Assembly (NCBI GenBank): GCA_902557575.1
Contig: CACEAR010000003.1
Span: 36,654 to 100,653 of the forward strand
Direction: 5' to 3'
DNA: 64,000 nucleotides
Source of the DNA: an uncultured SAR86 cluster bacterium
Lineage (GTDB): Bacteria; Pseudomonadota; Gammaproteobacteria; Magnimaribacterales; D2472
Of this stretch, positions 52,047-62,736 are shown one piece after another (within the stretch, counting starts at the first letter, position 1; each line of letters begins with the position of its first letter). The notes below the pieces were generated by a model, which was given only the letters and a program-made list of their open reading frames with translations, made no database searches and had not been told where the DNA came from. The position numbers were made by a program, and so were the translations under genes.

Positions 52047-52784
52047 TCACTCCAAACCTACAACCTTTATTTTATCCTCTTTAGAACCAGTTAAAAGCAT
52101 TGATTTAATTTCACCAATTGCTTTATTTGGATTTAAACCTTTTGGGCAAACATTTACACAATTCATAATGCCATGGCACCTATAAACACTAAAAGGGTCA
52201 CCCAATTCTTCTAATCTCTCTTGTTTCTTGGTATCTCTAGTATCCGCAAGGAATCTATATGCCTGAAGAAGTGCAGCCGGTCCAACAAATTTATCGGGAT
52301 TCCACCAAAAGGATGGACAACTTGTAGAACAGCAGGCGCAAAGAATACATTCATATAAGCCATCTAATTTATCTCTATCTTGAGGAGATTGAAGTCTTTC
52401 CTGCTCTGGCGGTTCTGAGTCAGACTGTAAAAATGGTTTAATCTTTTCATATTGCTCGTAAAATTGAGTCATATCTACTATAAGATCTCTTATAACAGGA
52501 AGACCAGGCAATGGTCTTAACTCAAGCTTATTTCCTTTTAAGACTTCAGACAAAGGAGTAATACATGCCAACCCATTTTTACCATTGATGTTCATGCCAT
52601 CAGATCCGCACACACCTTCTCGGCATGATCGTCTATAAGAAATAGTTGCATCATCCTCCTTAAGCATATTAAGAAGATCTAGAACCATAATATCTTTTTC
52701 AGGCTTTTTAACCTTATAGTTCTTCATATAAGGAAACTTATCCTGCTCAGGATTATATCTGTATAGGCTGACGCTAAGCTCCAT
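52047..52784 (-). CDS. sdhB: Succinate dehydrogenase iron-sulfur subunit
   Basis: SdhB carries three Fe-S clusters between FAD and quinone. The [2Fe-2S] cysteines are in CREGVCGSDGM and a later GLAC. The [4Fe-4S] site is CILCACCSTSCP and the [3Fe-4S] site is CHGIMNCVNVCPKG. The 245 residues are slightly longer than in E. coli (238). It follows sdhA after 1 bp. Confidence 0.98.
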   Translation of the reverse strand: MELSVSLYRYNPEQDKFPYMKNYKVKKPEKDIMVLDLLNMLKEDDATISYRRSCREGVCGSDGMNINGKNGLACITPLSEVLKGNKLELRPLPGLPVIRDLIVDMTQFYEQYEKIKPFLQSDSEPPEQERLQSPQDRDKLDGLYECILCACCSTSCPSFWWNPDKFVGPAALLQAYRFLADTRDTKKQERLEELGDPFSVYRCHGIMNCVNVCPKGLNPNKAIGEIKSMLLTGSKEDKIKVVGLE

Positions 52785-52785
52785 T

Positions 52786-54576
52786 TTAATAAGACCTCAT
52801 TTTAGGTGGAAATGCTTCTACTTCTTTTGGAACAAAATTAACATCTCTTTTGCCCAATTTTTTTTCAACTGGATCATATAAAGAATGACATAACCAATTC
52901 TCATCATCTCTTTCAGGAAAATCATCTCTTGCATGAGCTCCTCTACTTTCGTCTCTCATCATTGCAGAAATAGCTGTTGCCTCTGCGACCTCTAATAGAT
53001 TCTGTAACTCGAGTGCTTCAACTCTGTTAGTGTTGAAAGCAATACTTTTATCCTTTAAGTAAAGATTTTCAGATTTCTCTCTTATCTCCTCAAGTTCTTT
53101 GACTCCTTTCTCCATAAACTCACCACGCCTAAAGACACCAAAGTAGTTCTGCATACATGTTTGGAGTTGTTTTTTAACATCAGCAACCTCGTATCCAGAT
53201 TCAGATTCATTTAATTTGTTTAGCCTGCTCATGGCCAATTCAATATCTTCATTGGAAGCATTTTCTACGCCACCACCAGATTTAAGCTCCTCATTTATAT
53301 GTTTGCCTGCAGCTCTTCCGAAAACAACTAAATCTAATAAAGAGTTTCCGCCCAGTCTGTTGGCACCATGAACAGATACACATGCAGCCTCCCCAACAGA
53401 GAAAAGCCCTGAAACCATGAAATCATTTCCATCATTCCTGCTAAATGCTTGACCATGAATATTTGTTGGAGTTCCTCCCATCATGTAATGACATGTAGGA
53501 ACAACAGGAATTGGTTCCTTAATAGGATCAACGTGAGCAAAAGTTTTTGAAAGCTCGCATATGCCCGGTAATTTTGAATTAAGGACATCTGCACCCAAAT
53601 GATCGAGTTTCAAGTAAACATGATCTTTCTCTGGGCCACACCCTCTACCTTCAAGTATTTCCATAACCATTGATCTAGCAACAACATCTCTCCCTGCAAG
53701 ATCCTTAGCATTTGGAGCATATCTTTCCATAAATCTCTCACCATCTGCATTAATTAAATATCCACCTTCACCTCTGCAACCCTCAGTTACAAGAGACCCT
53801 GCACCATGAATACCAGTTGGATGAAATTGCCACATTTCCATATCCTGAGCAGGAAAACCTGCTCTGAGAGTCATTCCAAGTCCATCTCCAGTATTAATCA
53901 AAGCATTTGTTGTAGATGCATATATTCTTCCAGCACCGCCTGTAGCTAGAACTGTTGCCTGAGCTTTAAGATAACAGACTTCACCCGACTCAATAGAAAA
54001 AGCTATAACTCCAGTGATCTCATTCTTTGAATTTTTAACAAGATCAACAGCAAACCATTCATTAAGAAAGTTTGTTCCCTCTTTAACATTATTTTGATAG
54101 AGAGTATGAAGAAGTGCATGACCTGTTCTATCTGCTGCTGCACAAGTTCTAGCTGCCTGTCCACCTTTTCCAAAATCTTTAGATTGTCCACCAAATGGTC
54201 TCTGATAAATCCTTCCATTTTCAAAACGAGAAAATGGTAGACCCATGTGCTCTAATTCATAAACTGCTTTTGGTCCCTCTGAGCACATATACTCAATAGC
54301 ATCCTGATCACCAATATAGTCAGAGCCTTTTACGGTATCGTACATATGCCATCTCCAATCATCATTTGGATCTGCACTTTGGATTGCACATGTAATTCCT
54401 CCTTGAGCCGAGACGGTATGAGACCTGGTAGGAAAAACTTTAGAAATAACAGCTGTATTCAGACCTGATTTGGCTAGTTCAAGGGAGGTTCTCATCCCTG
54501 ATCCGCCTCCACCAACAATAAGTGCATCAAATTCTTTGATGTTATTTTTTTTTGAGATATTAATTACTTTATTCAT
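52786..54576 (-). CDS. sdhA: Succinate dehydrogenase flavoprotein subunit
   Basis: SdhA oxidises succinate to fumarate. The FAD motif is [15 protein letters not shown], the covalent FAD His is in [10 protein letters not shown] (about 53), and the substrate loop [10 protein letters not shown] and the C-terminal [21 protein letters not shown] are intact. The 596 residues are normal. SdhE (2287-2532) would flavinylate it. It overlaps sdhD by 4 bp. Confidence 0.98.
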   Translation of the reverse strand: MNKVINISKKNNIKEFDALIVGGGGSGMRTSLELAKSGLNTAVISKVFPTRSHTVSAQGGITCAIQSADPNDDWRWHMYDTVKGSDYIGDQDAIEYMCSEGPKAVYELEHMGLPFSRFENGRIYQRPFGGQSKDFGKGGQAARTCAAADRTGHALLHTLYQNNVKEGTNFLNEWFAVDLVKNSKNEITGVIAFSIESGEVCYLKAQATVLATGGAGRIYASTTNALINTGDGLGMTLRAGFPAQDMEMWQFHPTGIHGAGSLVTEGCRGEGGYLINADGERFMERYAPNAKDLAGRDVVARSMVMEILEGRGCGPEKDHVYLKLDHLGADVLNSKLPGICELSKTFAHVDPIKEPIPVVPTCHYMMGGTPTNIHGQAFSRNDGNDFMVSGLFSVGEAACVSVHGANRLGGNSLLDLVVFGRAAGKHINEELKSGGGVENASNEDIELAMSRLNKLNESESGYEVADVKKQLQTCMQNYFGVFRRGEFMEKGVKELEEIREKSENLYLKDKSIAFNTNRVEALELQNLLEVAEATAISAMMRDESRGAHARDDFPERDDENWLCHSLYDPVEKKLGKRDVNFVPKEVEAFPPKMRSY

Positions 54577-54938
54577 GAAAAATTATTAAAAATAATTGTT
54601 AAAGATACTATTAAATAACTAAGTCCAAATATTGAAAAAACAACAGTATAAATAGATCTAAAAGTATCAGCATATTTAGAAATTCTGTAGCTCAAGAATC
54701 CAATTGTTCTTCTTGTGAGGTAATCAGTTCCAACAGTCCACAGGCCGATAAATGAGTGAATAATAACTGATGCAAAAAAGCACAATGTAAGAAAAATCAT
54801 AATGGAGGAATAAAAGAAATTACTCCAAGCCTCAAATGTTAATTCTGTGGAGCAAATAAAGTAAAAAACATAAACAATATAAATTAAATTAATTATTGCA
54901 CTAGTCCTTTGAAGATACCAAATTGTTGATCCCTTCAT
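54573..54938 (-). CDS. sdhD: Succinate dehydrogenase membrane anchor subunit D
   Basis: This is a three-helix anchor subunit of about 121 residues. The heme/quinone region is seen in [17 protein letters not shown] chose the ATG at 54938, which overlaps the sdhC stop by the usual 4 bp (ATGA). A longer reading from 55091 runs through sdhC in another frame and is rejected. It lies between sdhC and sdhA in the standard sdhCDAB order. Confidence 0.93.
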   Translation of the reverse strand: MKGSTIWYLQRTSAIINLIYIVYVFYFICSTELTFEAWSNFFYSSIMIFLTLCFFASVIIHSFIGLWTVGTDYLTRRTIGFLSYRISKYADTFRSIYTVVFSIFGLSYLIVSLTIIFNNFS

Positions 54939-55321
54939 AAAAAGATTCTCCAAAATACAAAAGAAGTAGTAATAATCCATAGGGAAATAGTAAATATTGC
55001 AGAATACTTTGAAGCAATAAGTGATTCTCCTATGTGAGCATCCATTATTAAGTGCCTTACTCCCGAAAGAATGTGATACCAGAGAATACAAAAACTTAAA
55101 ACGATTAGACCTAAAATAAATTTATAATCCTTCAAAAATAATGACAAGTCATTAAATGAATCTTCGCTTTCAGTAGAAAAATATATTAATGCAAGCATCA
55201 GTGGCAAAGTTATAAAAAAAACATACATACCAGATAATCTGTGCGTAATAGAGATTAAAGCAGAGACAGGGAGATTTATCTTACGAAGATCTATATAAAC
55301 CGGGCGATGGTCTGTATTCAT
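54935..55321 (-). CDS. sdhC: Succinate dehydrogenase cytochrome b556 subunit C
   Basis: This is a 128-residue three-helix membrane subunit. The quinone-site ITHRLSGMY (Ser and Arg) and the heme-ligating His in WYHILSGVRHLIMD are intact. The N-terminal DHRPVYIDLRKINLPVSAL is typical. It is the first gene of the sdh-suc block; the 72 bp upstream, before der, should hold the promoter. Confidence 0.96.
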   Translation of the reverse strand: MNTDHRPVYIDLRKINLPVSALISITHRLSGMYVFFITLPLMLALIYFSTESEDSFNDLSLFLKDYKFILGLIVLSFCILWYHILSGVRHLIMDAHIGESLIASKYSAIFTISLWIITTSFVFWRIFL

Positions 55322-55393
55322 AGAGTGGACAAATGTTTACTAATACTTTCCTTTTATGCATTAATTATACGTAAAAGACTATAAATTAATACT

Positions 55394-56785
55394 TTATTTC
55401 TTAGCTTTTTTAACAAAAGATAATAGTCTCTTACGTTTCTTAATTTGCCTTTCAGTAAGAGTATTTTTACCTTTATATGGATTATCAGATTTCCTAAATA
55501 TTATCTTTAGTTGAATGCTCTTAAGATCAAGATATTTTTTAAAAGAATTATAAATATATTTCTTATAGTTTGCAGGTAACTTTTTATCCTGCGATGAATG
55601 AATCACCAATGTTGTTGGGTTAATTCCTGCAAAATGTATGTATCTAAATTTTAGCGATTTTCCAGAGACTGAGGGTGGCGATCTCTCCTCAATAACTCGT
55701 TTTAAGATCCTATTAAGTTTTGAGGTTGTAAATTTTGTTACTGATTTTTGAAGAGTATCATCAATTTCTTTAAAGAGCTTCTTAAAACCTTTGCCCTTCA
55801 ATGCTGAAATCTTTACAAGCTTCAAATCTTCAAAAAACCTCTTCTCCATTTTCTTATTATCAAAAAACTCTTTCATTTTTTTTCTACTCAGTAAATCGAT
55901 CTTATTTATGGCAAGTATGATTGGTTTACCAAATTTTTCTATCATGGATAAAATTTTTAGATCCTGATCAACAAGACCAGAATCAGCATCTATTAAAAGA
56001 ATAGTTATATCTGATTCAGAAGCAGCATGCATGGCTCTTACATAAGAGAAATATTCAATATTAGTTTTTGTTTTATATCCTTTTCTTATTCCAGCTGTAT
56101 CAAATAGTTCATATTTCCTTTCGCCAAATTCGATCGGCACATTGATTGCGTCAATTGTGGTCCCGGCTAAAGGAGAGACAATTACTCTATCTTTTAACGA
56201 TAAAGAGTTAATTAAGGTAGATTTGCCAGCATTTGGTCTACCAATAATTGAAATCTTTGGTGAATTGCCCTCTTCAGTATCAGAAATATTTTCTGCAATG
56301 TTTGATTTTAAATACTTTTTTAATTCATCCAGTCCAATTGAATGCTCTGCGCTAATCGATATTGAATCCTTTATTCCTTTTTGAGATAAATCAAAGGACG
56401 CATTTGAAACATTTTTTTTGTCATTTTTATTTAAAATCGCAATAAATTTTTTATTTCTTTTTCTTAGATTCTCTAAAATTTTTGAGTCAAGATTAGTTAA
56501 TTCTTCAGATCCATCGATAACAAATAAAACTAAGGAAGACTCATCAACTGCTATCCATGCTTGTTCAGATATTTCATTCTCAATACTTTCTTTTTTGCTA
56601 GAGTCAATTCCTCCTGTATCAATTAAGAAAGTTTTGCTTTCTCCTATAGACAACAAGCCATAATTTCTATCCTTTGTTAGTCCAGAGAAGTTAGAAACTA
56701 TTGCGCTTCTAGATTTGGTAAGTTTATTAAAAAGAGTAGATTTGCCTACATTTGGCCTGCCAATAATTGCAACTGTATTTAACAT
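55394..56785 (-). CDS. der: Ribosome-associated GTPase Der (EngA)
   Basis: Der is a double-GTPase needed for 50S assembly. The first G domain has GRPNVGKST (about 8) and DTGG; the second has GRPNAGKST (about 182) and DTAG, then NKID. A KH-like C-terminal domain follows (about 350 onward). The 463 residues are normal. It ends the conserved hisS-yfgM-bamB-der run, 14 bp after bamB. Confidence 0.97.
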   Translation of the reverse strand: MLNTVAIIGRPNVGKSTLFNKLTKSRSAIVSNFSGLTKDRNYGLLSIGESKTFLIDTGGIDSSKKESIENEISEQAWIAVDESSLVLFVIDGSEELTNLDSKILENLRKRNKKFIAILNKNDKKNVSNASFDLSQKGIKDSISISAEHSIGLDELKKYLKSNIAENISDTEEGNSPKISIIGRPNAGKSTLINSLSLKDRVIVSPLAGTTIDAINVPIEFGERKYELFDTAGIRKGYKTKTNIEYFSYVRAMHAASESDITILLIDADSGLVDQDLKILSMIEKFGKPIILAINKIDLLSRKKMKEFFDNKKMEKRFFEDLKLVKISALKGKGFKKLFKEIDDTLQKSVTKFTTSKLNRILKRVIEERSPPSVSGKSLKFRYIHFAGINPTTLVIHSSQDKKLPANYKKYIYNSFKKYLDLKSIQLKIIFRKSDNPYKGKNTLTERQIKKRKRLLSFVKKAKK

Positions 56786-56799
56786 GACTGAAACCCATT

Positions 56800-57939
56800 C
56801 TAAAAACTTAGACTAAAAAGTCTCATCTTTTCATCAATTGCATAAAAAGAATCTGAGCGGCTAATTAAAGTTGTAATTTTGTTTCGAGATACTTTCTTTC
56901 TAGCTACAGTAATACCAGTAAGTGGATCTATAGCATGAATATAACCCTCAAGATCTCCCACTAGAATATATCCTTTAAATGTTTCAGGATTTGAGAGCTC
57001 TCTCAGGACATATTCTTCAAGCTTCCAAGAGTCCTCGAAAGTTCTTGATGAATAGGTAGATATTTTTGAGTCAGCAGAAATTATTCCTAGAACTCCCCTA
57101 AGAATAAATGGCTCATAGAAAGATGACTCTTGAGATTCCCAAACCATTCTTCTTTGAGCAGCATCGAAAACTGATAAGTTTCCTTGGAAATTTACAGTAT
57201 AAATTCTGCTACCCTCAATAACAGGGGATGAGTCAGCATCTATTAAGTTATCTAACTCAGAGACTCCTTCTGTGAAAGATATTGCTCCATCCCATATAGG
57301 TAAGCCAGTTTTAAGATTAAATGCTCCAATTCTTCCATTATCAAAGGTTGCATAAACTATATTGTCATTTATTACCGGGGAGCTGCTACCTCTAACCGTA
57401 AGATTAGGCGCTACAGATCTATATGACCACTCTTCAGAACCCGTCTCAATATTAAAGGCATTTAAAAAGCCGCTTGCTGTTTTTACAATAACCAGGCCAG
57501 CATCAACATCAACATTAGCCAGAACTTCGCCGCCTGCAAAAGATTTCCACAGAATAGAGCCATCTTCTTGATCAAGAGAGATCAAGTTACCTTGATCATC
57601 AGATAAAAATAATTTACCAAATCCAGCCACAATGCCAGCACTAATTGTTGTTTCTAGTTCGGTCTCCCAAAGGACTTCTCCAGATTCGATATCCATATTT
57701 GAAACATTGCCCTCTTGGTCAACAAAAAATAAACTGCCGCCTGAAAAAGCAGGTATGAAATTATTTAGATTATTCTCTCCTTTAAATTTTTTTTCCCAAT
57801 TTTCAGTAAACTCAAATCTCTCATTAAAATCTTCGAGTTCTCTAGGCTCATCAGGATCAATTTCATCTGATTGCCAAAAGGCAATAGAAGAACATGAGCT
57901 TATTGATAATATTAAGATTAGTGAGAATATTTTATTCAT
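56800..57939 (-). CDS. bamB: Outer membrane assembly lipoprotein BamB
   Basis: BamB helps BamA fold outer-membrane proteins. The signal peptide ends in a lipobox (SISSC, Cys at about 16), so LspA (35201) would process it. The rest is an eight-bladed PQQ-like beta-propeller with repeated motifs such as ESGEVLWETEL, EDGSILWKSFAGGEVL and ETGSEEWSYRS. The 379 residues are normal. It overlaps yfgM by 8 bp. Confidence 0.95.
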   Translation of the reverse strand: MNKIFSLILILSISSCSSIAFWQSDEIDPDEPRELEDFNERFEFTENWEKKFKGENNLNNFIPAFSGGSLFFVDQEGNVSNMDIESGEVLWETELETTISAGIVAGFGKLFLSDDQGNLISLDQEDGSILWKSFAGGEVLANVDVDAGLVIVKTASGFLNAFNIETGSEEWSYRSVAPNLTVRGSSSPVINDNIVYATFDNGRIGAFNLKTGLPIWDGAISFTEGVSELDNLIDADSSPVIEGSRIYTVNFQGNLSVFDAAQRRMVWESQESSFYEPFILRGVLGIISADSKISTYSSRTFEDSWKLEEYVLRELSNPETFKGYILVGDLEGYIHAIDPLTGITVARKKVSRNKITTLISRSDSFYAIDEKMRLFSLSF

Positions 57940-58564
57940 TTGTATTTAGGTTATTTATTTTTAATTCTACGAGATTTCTTAATCCGTTATCTGTATATTT
58001 TTCGAATGCGCTCTGATACTGTTGAAGAGCTAAATCGTCATTACCAACTCCACTGAGAGCATCACCTTTAAGCTCATGAGTATAAGCATCTTCGTCATTT
58101 GAATATTTTTCAAGAACTGCAAGGGCATCTTCAAAGTTTCCTAGAGCAATTGAAATGCGCGCAATATTGGTTCTTGCTATACCATTCATAAGATTATTGC
58201 CAAAAAAACCATCACTATTCTCTTTAAGTTGATAAAAAATATCTAGACTTTCCTCCAAATTATTTTCTTTTGCTAGATCAGATCCTCTTTTTAAAAGAGC
58301 TAAATGTGAATAGCCTGTATCAGAATAGCTTTCAGTTAAATTTTGAAAAAGTTGTTCTCTATCTTCCTCAACTTGGGTTTCCTGCCAATCCTCATAAAGC
58401 ACTTTTGCAGCCTGAATCTGATTTGATTTAACGCTTTTTGAAAAGAAATATCCGCCAACTAAAATTGCTGAAGCCAAAATAACTGCAAGAATATAGAACT
58501 TATAATCTTTAAAGAAATTAATTATTGACTGAACTCTCTCTTCGTCGCTTCTAACTGTAACCAT
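57932..58564 (-). CDS. yfgM: YfgM-like tetratricopeptide membrane protein
   Basis: A single-pass inner-membrane protein with a short cytosolic N-terminus, a membrane helix (FYILAVILASAILVGGYFF, about 24-42) and periplasmic TPR-like helices. E. coli YfgM is an ancillary SecYEG/PpiD partner. The 210 residues are normal. It lies between hisS and bamB in the conserved order. Confidence 0.9.
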   Translation of the reverse strand: MVTVRSDEERVQSIINFFKDYKFYILAVILASAILVGGYFFSKSVKSNQIQAAKVLYEDWQETQVEEDREQLFQNLTESYSDTGYSHLALLKRGSDLAKENNLEESLDIFYQLKENSDGFFGNNLMNGIARTNIARISIALGNFEDALAVLEKYSNDEDAYTHELKGDALSGVGNDDLALQQYQSAFEKYTDNGLRNLVELKINNLNTNE

Positions 58565-58575
58565 TTTAAATTTAT

Positions 58576-59823
58576 TTAAATATCTTTATAAAAATCAAGA
58601 ATCTCATCAAAACTCATGTTTACTTGGTAGCCGTCTTCATCAAATGACTTAACAGTTATAGTGTCAGATTCAAATTCTTCTTCTCCCATTATAAAGACAA
58701 ATTTAGCACCAAGCTTGCTTGCCTTTCTAAGTTTTGCTTTGAGACTTGCATCAGTGAAATTCGTTTCAAGTCGAATATCATAATTATGACTTCTCAAAAG
58801 TTGTGCTATTTTAAATGCTAAAGCATTCATTTTGCTAGAGGTTGTGACAAAAGAAATTACTTTATTGGATTTGATATTCTTATGCTTCTTTATTAGATTT
58901 AATCTTTCAAGCCCGATAGCAAAGCCAATAGCAGGCATTTCTTTGCCGCCAAGGTCTTTTGATAGATCATCATATCTACCCCCTCCCAAGAAAGAGTCTT
59001 GCGCACCTAGGTTTGAAGAGACTGCCTCAAATACAAGTCCAGTATAATAATCAAGTCCTCTTACCAGTGAGCTATCTAACTCAATTTCAACATATTTACC
59101 AAAAATACTTTGAATCTTATCAAGAAGATTTAGCTGTTCGGGCGAGAGAAAATCTATGATTTTTGGACCTTTATCAAGAAATTCCTTTAAATCTACATCC
59201 TTTGAATCAAGTAATCTCAGGGGATTTTTGTTAAGTTTTTCTTTGTCATTTTCATTAAGATCACCCTTATAACTTTTCAAATACCTAAGCAGTTCTGATA
59301 AAAATTTTTCTTTGGTATCTTTATCTCCTAGATGATTAATTCTTAAAACTGCGTCTTCAAGCTCTAATTCAATAAAAATATCGCAAACTATCGAAATAAT
59401 CTCTAAATCTGAAGAGCCCTCTTCAAATCCAAGCAATTCAACTCCAGCCTGATTAAACTGCCTAAATCTTCCTTTTTGAGGTCTTTCATATCTAAACATA
59501 GGACCTTGATACCATAGTTTATGCTCGGCATTATCAAGTTTCTTTTGGATTATTGATCGAACTACGCCAGCTGTTCCCTCTGGTCTTAATGAGAGACTTT
59601 GTTCGTTTCGATCATTAAAGCTATAAATTTCTTTATTCACAATATCTGATGTTACCCCAGTGGATCTAACAAATAGTTCTGTTTGTTCTAAAATTGGAGT
59701 ATTTACCTCATTAAGATTATGAGAAAGGAATATTTTACTTAGTACTTCGTTTAATTCTGCAAGATAATTTGTATCAGATTCGAAAACATCAGGCATCCCT
59801 CTGATTGAGCTTATTTTATCCAT
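58576..59823 (-). CDS. hisS: Histidyl-tRNA synthetase
   Basis: A class II synthetase. SSIRGMPDVFES starts the catalytic core. Motif 2 is MFRYERPQKGRFRQFNQAG, the His-specific GLDYYTGLVFE motif and motif 3 (GFAIGLERL) are present, with a C-terminal anticodon-binding domain. I chose the ATG at 59823, just after the ispG stop; a TTG at 59838 would lie within ispG. The length is 415 residues. Confidence 0.97.
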   Translation of the reverse strand: MDKISSIRGMPDVFESDTNYLAELNEVLSKIFLSHNLNEVNTPILEQTELFVRSTGVTSDIVNKEIYSFNDRNEQSLSLRPEGTAGVVRSIIQKKLDNAEHKLWYQGPMFRYERPQKGRFRQFNQAGVELLGFEEGSSDLEIISIVCDIFIELELEDAVLRINHLGDKDTKEKFLSELLRYLKSYKGDLNENDKEKLNKNPLRLLDSKDVDLKEFLDKGPKIIDFLSPEQLNLLDKIQSIFGKYVEIELDSSLVRGLDYYTGLVFEAVSSNLGAQDSFLGGGRYDDLSKDLGGKEMPAIGFAIGLERLNLIKKHKNIKSNKVISFVTTSSKMNALAFKIAQLLRSHNYDIRLETNFTDASLKAKLRKASKLGAKFVFIMGEEEFESDTITVKSFDEDGYQVNMSFDEILDFYKDI

Positions 59824-59824
59824 A

Positions 59825-60922
59825 TTAGCCTCTTGCAATAATTGTATCAGATGATGGTGAATTAATTTTATCTCTTACCTGTGACTCTATTTCATCTACA
59901 AGCTCTTCATTTGTGAGTTTTTTAGAGGGTAGCCCGTTAATATACAAAAGATTATTTGGACTTGCTCCTGTGAGACCTATGTCAGCTGCTTTAGATTCTC
60001 CTGGACCGTTTACATAACATCCAATTATCGCTACCTCTAAGTCTTCTGAAATATCCTCAAACCTTGATTCAAGCTCATTAACTACCTCAATAACATTAAA
60101 ATTCTGCCTAGAGCAGCTTGGGCAAGCAATTATTTTTACGCCTCTACTTCTGAGATTAAGACTTTTTAAAATATCCCACCCAACCTTTATCTCATCAACG
60201 GGATCTGATGCAAGTGATATTCTAATGGTATCTCCAATACCCTCAGACAACAACATTCCAACACCAATTGAAGATTTTACAGTTCCTCCCCTGAAGCTTC
60301 CGGCCTCGGTTATCCCTAAATGAAGAGGCTGATCTATTAGATTTGATATTTTCCTATATGCATCAACGGTCATTTCAATATTAGATGCCTTAAGACTCAT
60401 TTTATAGTGATCAAAATCATGTTTTGCAAGAATATCAATATGCCTTTGTGCCGATTCAACTAAAGCATCTGAGTTTGGTTCTCCATACTTCTTTTGAAGG
60501 TCTTTCTCAAGAGAGCCTGCATTTACACCAACTCTTATTGGAACTCCATTATGCTTTGCAGCATTAATAACCTCTATCACCTTTTTCTCTTTACCAATAT
60601 TCCCAGGGTTGATCCTTAAACAATCTGCTGAATCTGCAACCTCTATAGCAAGCATATAATCAAAATGAATATCAGCAACAAGAGGAATTGATACAGCTTT
60701 TTTAATTTTTTTAAATGCTAATGCCGAATCTTTATCTGGTACCGATACTCTGACAATATCTGCTCCAGCCGCAACAAGACTATTTATTTGATTGATTGTT
60801 CCATTCACATCACATGTATTTGTGTTTGTCATGGACTGCACGGAAATTGGATTTGAATCACCAACTTTTACATTACCAACCGTCACAAGTTTAGTAGGTT
60901 TTCTTTTTATCCAGTTAGTCAC
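59825..60922 (-). CDS. ispG: 4-hydroxy-3-methylbut-2-enyl diphosphate synthase
   Basis: This is the penultimate MEP-pathway enzyme, with a [4Fe-4S] cluster held by CPSCSRQ and the later Cys in [13 protein letters not shown]. The N-terminal barrel ([12 protein letters not shown], then [10 protein letters not shown]) is complete. It begins at GTG 60922; the next Met is about 30 residues inside the conserved domain. The 365 residues are normal. pilF and rodZ, which usually sit between rlmN and ispG, are absent. Confidence 0.96.
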   Translation of the reverse strand: MTNWIKRKPTKLVTVGNVKVGDSNPISVQSMTNTNTCDVNGTINQINSLVAAGADIVRVSVPDKDSALAFKKIKKAVSIPLVADIHFDYMLAIEVADSADCLRINPGNIGKEKKVIEVINAAKHNGVPIRVGVNAGSLEKDLQKKYGEPNSDALVESAQRHIDILAKHDFDHYKMSLKASNIEMTVDAYRKISNLIDQPLHLGITEAGSFRGGTVKSSIGVGMLLSEGIGDTIRISLASDPVDEIKVGWDILKSLNLRSRGVKIIACPSCSRQNFNVIEVVNELESRFEDISEDLEVAIIGCYVNGPGESKAADIGLTGASPNNLLYINGLPSKKLTNEELVDEIESQVRDKINSPSSDTIIARG

Positions 60923-60990
60923 GATTTTTTATAGATTTAAAAAAGTAGTATATGTTAGTTACAAAAAAATCCGAAGCAATAAGATAAAAA

Positions 60991-62085
60991 TTAATGGAGG
61001 TTTTGGGCTGCGATTTGCTTATTCTTCAGCTTTTTAGAACCAATTGGATTTATCAACTTTCCAACTAACTGCCCACAAGCTCCATCAATTTCATCACCTC
61101 TTGTGACTCTTACTGTAGCGATAAAATTATGCTCAATTAGATAATCTTTGAAAACCTTAACTTTTTCGTCAGTTGATCTTTCATAATCAGACTCAGGAAA
61201 GGGATTAAATGGTATTAAATTTATTTTACATTTTAAATCTGACAATAAATTTACTAAATTAGACGCATCCTCAATCGAATCATTTACATCATTTATAAGA
61301 ATATATTCAATTGTTATGTGGGATTTACTATTCAGTGAGTTCAAATACCTTTTGGAGCTGTCTAATAAGTCCTTAATAGGATATTTTTTGTTGATTGGAA
61401 CGATCTCATTCCTAAGATCATCATTTGATGCATGCAATGAAATAGCTAAAGAAACATCTGTTTTTCCAGTTATAGCTTCTATCTCTGGAACTATTCCAGA
61501 TGTACTCAAAGTAATTCTTCTCTTGGATAGAGAGTAACATTTCTGATCTTGCATTATTTGGATAGTTTTAAGGACATTCTCAGTATTCATCAAAGGCTCT
61601 CCCATTCCCATGAAGACTACATTTGAAATTCTTTCTGAATTATCTTCATAATAATTTGCTAGCCACAGCTGACTAATAATTTCTGCAGAGGTTAAGTTTC
61701 TTTTAAACCCATGATACCCAGTGGCACAAAAAGTACATTGCAAGGCGCAACCTGCTTGTGAAGAGATGCAAAGGGTTTGTCTTTTTTTTTCAGGTATTTT
61801 TACCATTTCAATAAAAGAATCATTATCTAATTTTAAAAGAAACTTTTTTGTGCCCTCTGACGAAGTGCTTACATTAACCACCTCAGGAACTTTTATTATT
61901 GAATTGAGATTAAGCTTTCCTATTAAATCTTTACCTAAATTTGTCATGGAATCAAAATCTATAACACCTCTGTTATGTATCCATTCAAATATTTGTAGGC
62001 CGCGGTATGGTTTCTCATCAAGAGAAATCAAATAATCTTGGAGTTCTTCACGAGTAAGTCCTAAAAGATTATTTTTTTGAGACAT
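60991..62085 (-). CDS. rlmN: 23S rRNA/tRNA adenine-C2 methyltransferase RlmN
   Basis: This radical-SAM enzyme methylates A2503 of 23S rRNA and A37 of some tRNAs. The radical-SAM cysteines are in CALQCTFCATGYHGFKRN (about 111-118), the methyl-carrying Cys is in GACGQL near 344, and the NVVFMGMGEPLMN segment is typical. The 364 residues are normal. It lies 3 bp from ndk, as in many Gammaproteobacteria. Confidence 0.97.
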   Translation of the reverse strand: MSQKNNLLGLTREELQDYLISLDEKPYRGLQIFEWIHNRGVIDFDSMTNLGKDLIGKLNLNSIIKVPEVVNVSTSSEGTKKFLLKLDNDSFIEMVKIPEKKRQTLCISSQAGCALQCTFCATGYHGFKRNLTSAEIISQLWLANYYEDNSERISNVVFMGMGEPLMNTENVLKTIQIMQDQKCYSLSKRRITLSTSGIVPEIEAITGKTDVSLAISLHASNDDLRNEIVPINKKYPIKDLLDSSKRYLNSLNSKSHITIEYILINDVNDSIEDASNLVNLLSDLKCKINLIPFNPFPESDYERSTDEKVKVFKDYLIEHNFIATVRVTRGDEIDGACGQLVGKLINPIGSKKLKNKQIAAQNLH

Positions 62086-62088
62086 TTT

Positions 62089-62499
62089 TTATAAATCACT
62101 AAAGAAGAAAGCTATTTCTCTCTCAGCACTTATTTCTGAATCTGATCCATGAACGGCATTTGCATCAATCGTCTGAGCAAAGTCTGCTCTTATTGTTCCA
62201 GGACCTGCTTTAGATGGATCAGTGTTTCCCATTAGCTCTCTATTTTTGCTAATTGCATCTTCACCCTCCAAAACTTGAATAAAAACAGGTCCTGATGTCA
62301 TAAATTCAATTAAATCATCATAAAAAGGCTTACCCTTATGCTCAGCATAAAAACCACCAGCGTCAGAAGCTGACAAAGTAATTAATTTGGCAGCAATAAT
62401 TTTTAGATTATTTTTTTCAAATCTAGATATAATTTCACCAATAACATTTTTAGCAACGGCATCTGGTTTAATTATTGATAGTGTTCGCTGAATGGCCAT
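62089..62499 (-). CDS. ndk: Nucleoside diphosphate kinase
   Basis: The enzyme equilibrates nucleoside triphosphates through a phospho-His. [12 protein letters not shown] starts the ferredoxin-like fold, and the catalytic His is in ANAVHGSDS (about 113). I chose the ATG at 62499 because GGAG lies 6 bp before it and [13 protein letters not shown] is the usual N-terminus; a TTG at 62511 would add four residues. The product is 136 residues. Confidence 0.97.
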   Translation of the reverse strand: MAIQRTLSIIKPDAVAKNVIGEIISRFEKNNLKIIAAKLITLSASDAGGFYAEHKGKPFYDDLIEFMTSGPVFIQVLEGEDAISKNRELMGNTDPSKAGPGTIRADFAQTIDANAVHGSDSEISAEREIAFFFSDL

Positions 62500-62532
62500 A
62501 TTCTTCTCCAAAAAAACGGTATTATAGGGAAT

Positions 62533-62736
62533 TTATTGAGTTTCATCTATCCATGCCATCTGAATTGCTTCTAAAATCTTTTCATTTGATCTACTAGGAT
62601 CATCTTTGAAGCAATCTAAATCACATATTTTTTGATGAAGGTCTGGAAAACTAATCCATTGTGGATCTATTTCTTCATAGTTTTCACTCAACTCAATAGC
62701 TATATCAGTTATGTCTTGCCAAAATAAATCCTTCAT
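62533..62736 (-). CDS. iscX: IscX (YfhJ), Fe-S assembly accessory protein
   Basis: IscX is an acidic 67-residue protein that binds IscS and iron. LFWQDITDIAIELSENY, then DPQWISFPDLHQ and a C-terminal EAIQMAWIDE match the family. It overlaps fdx by 4 bp and ends the isc operon. Confidence 0.94.
   Translation of the reverse strand: MKDLFWQDITDIAIELSENYEEIDPQWISFPDLHQKICDLDCFKDDPSRSNEKILEAIQMAWIDETQ

Noticed and set aside
54939..55091. Extended SdhD reading
   Set aside because: It is sdhC sequence in another frame; ATG 54938 gives the usual 4 bp overlap.
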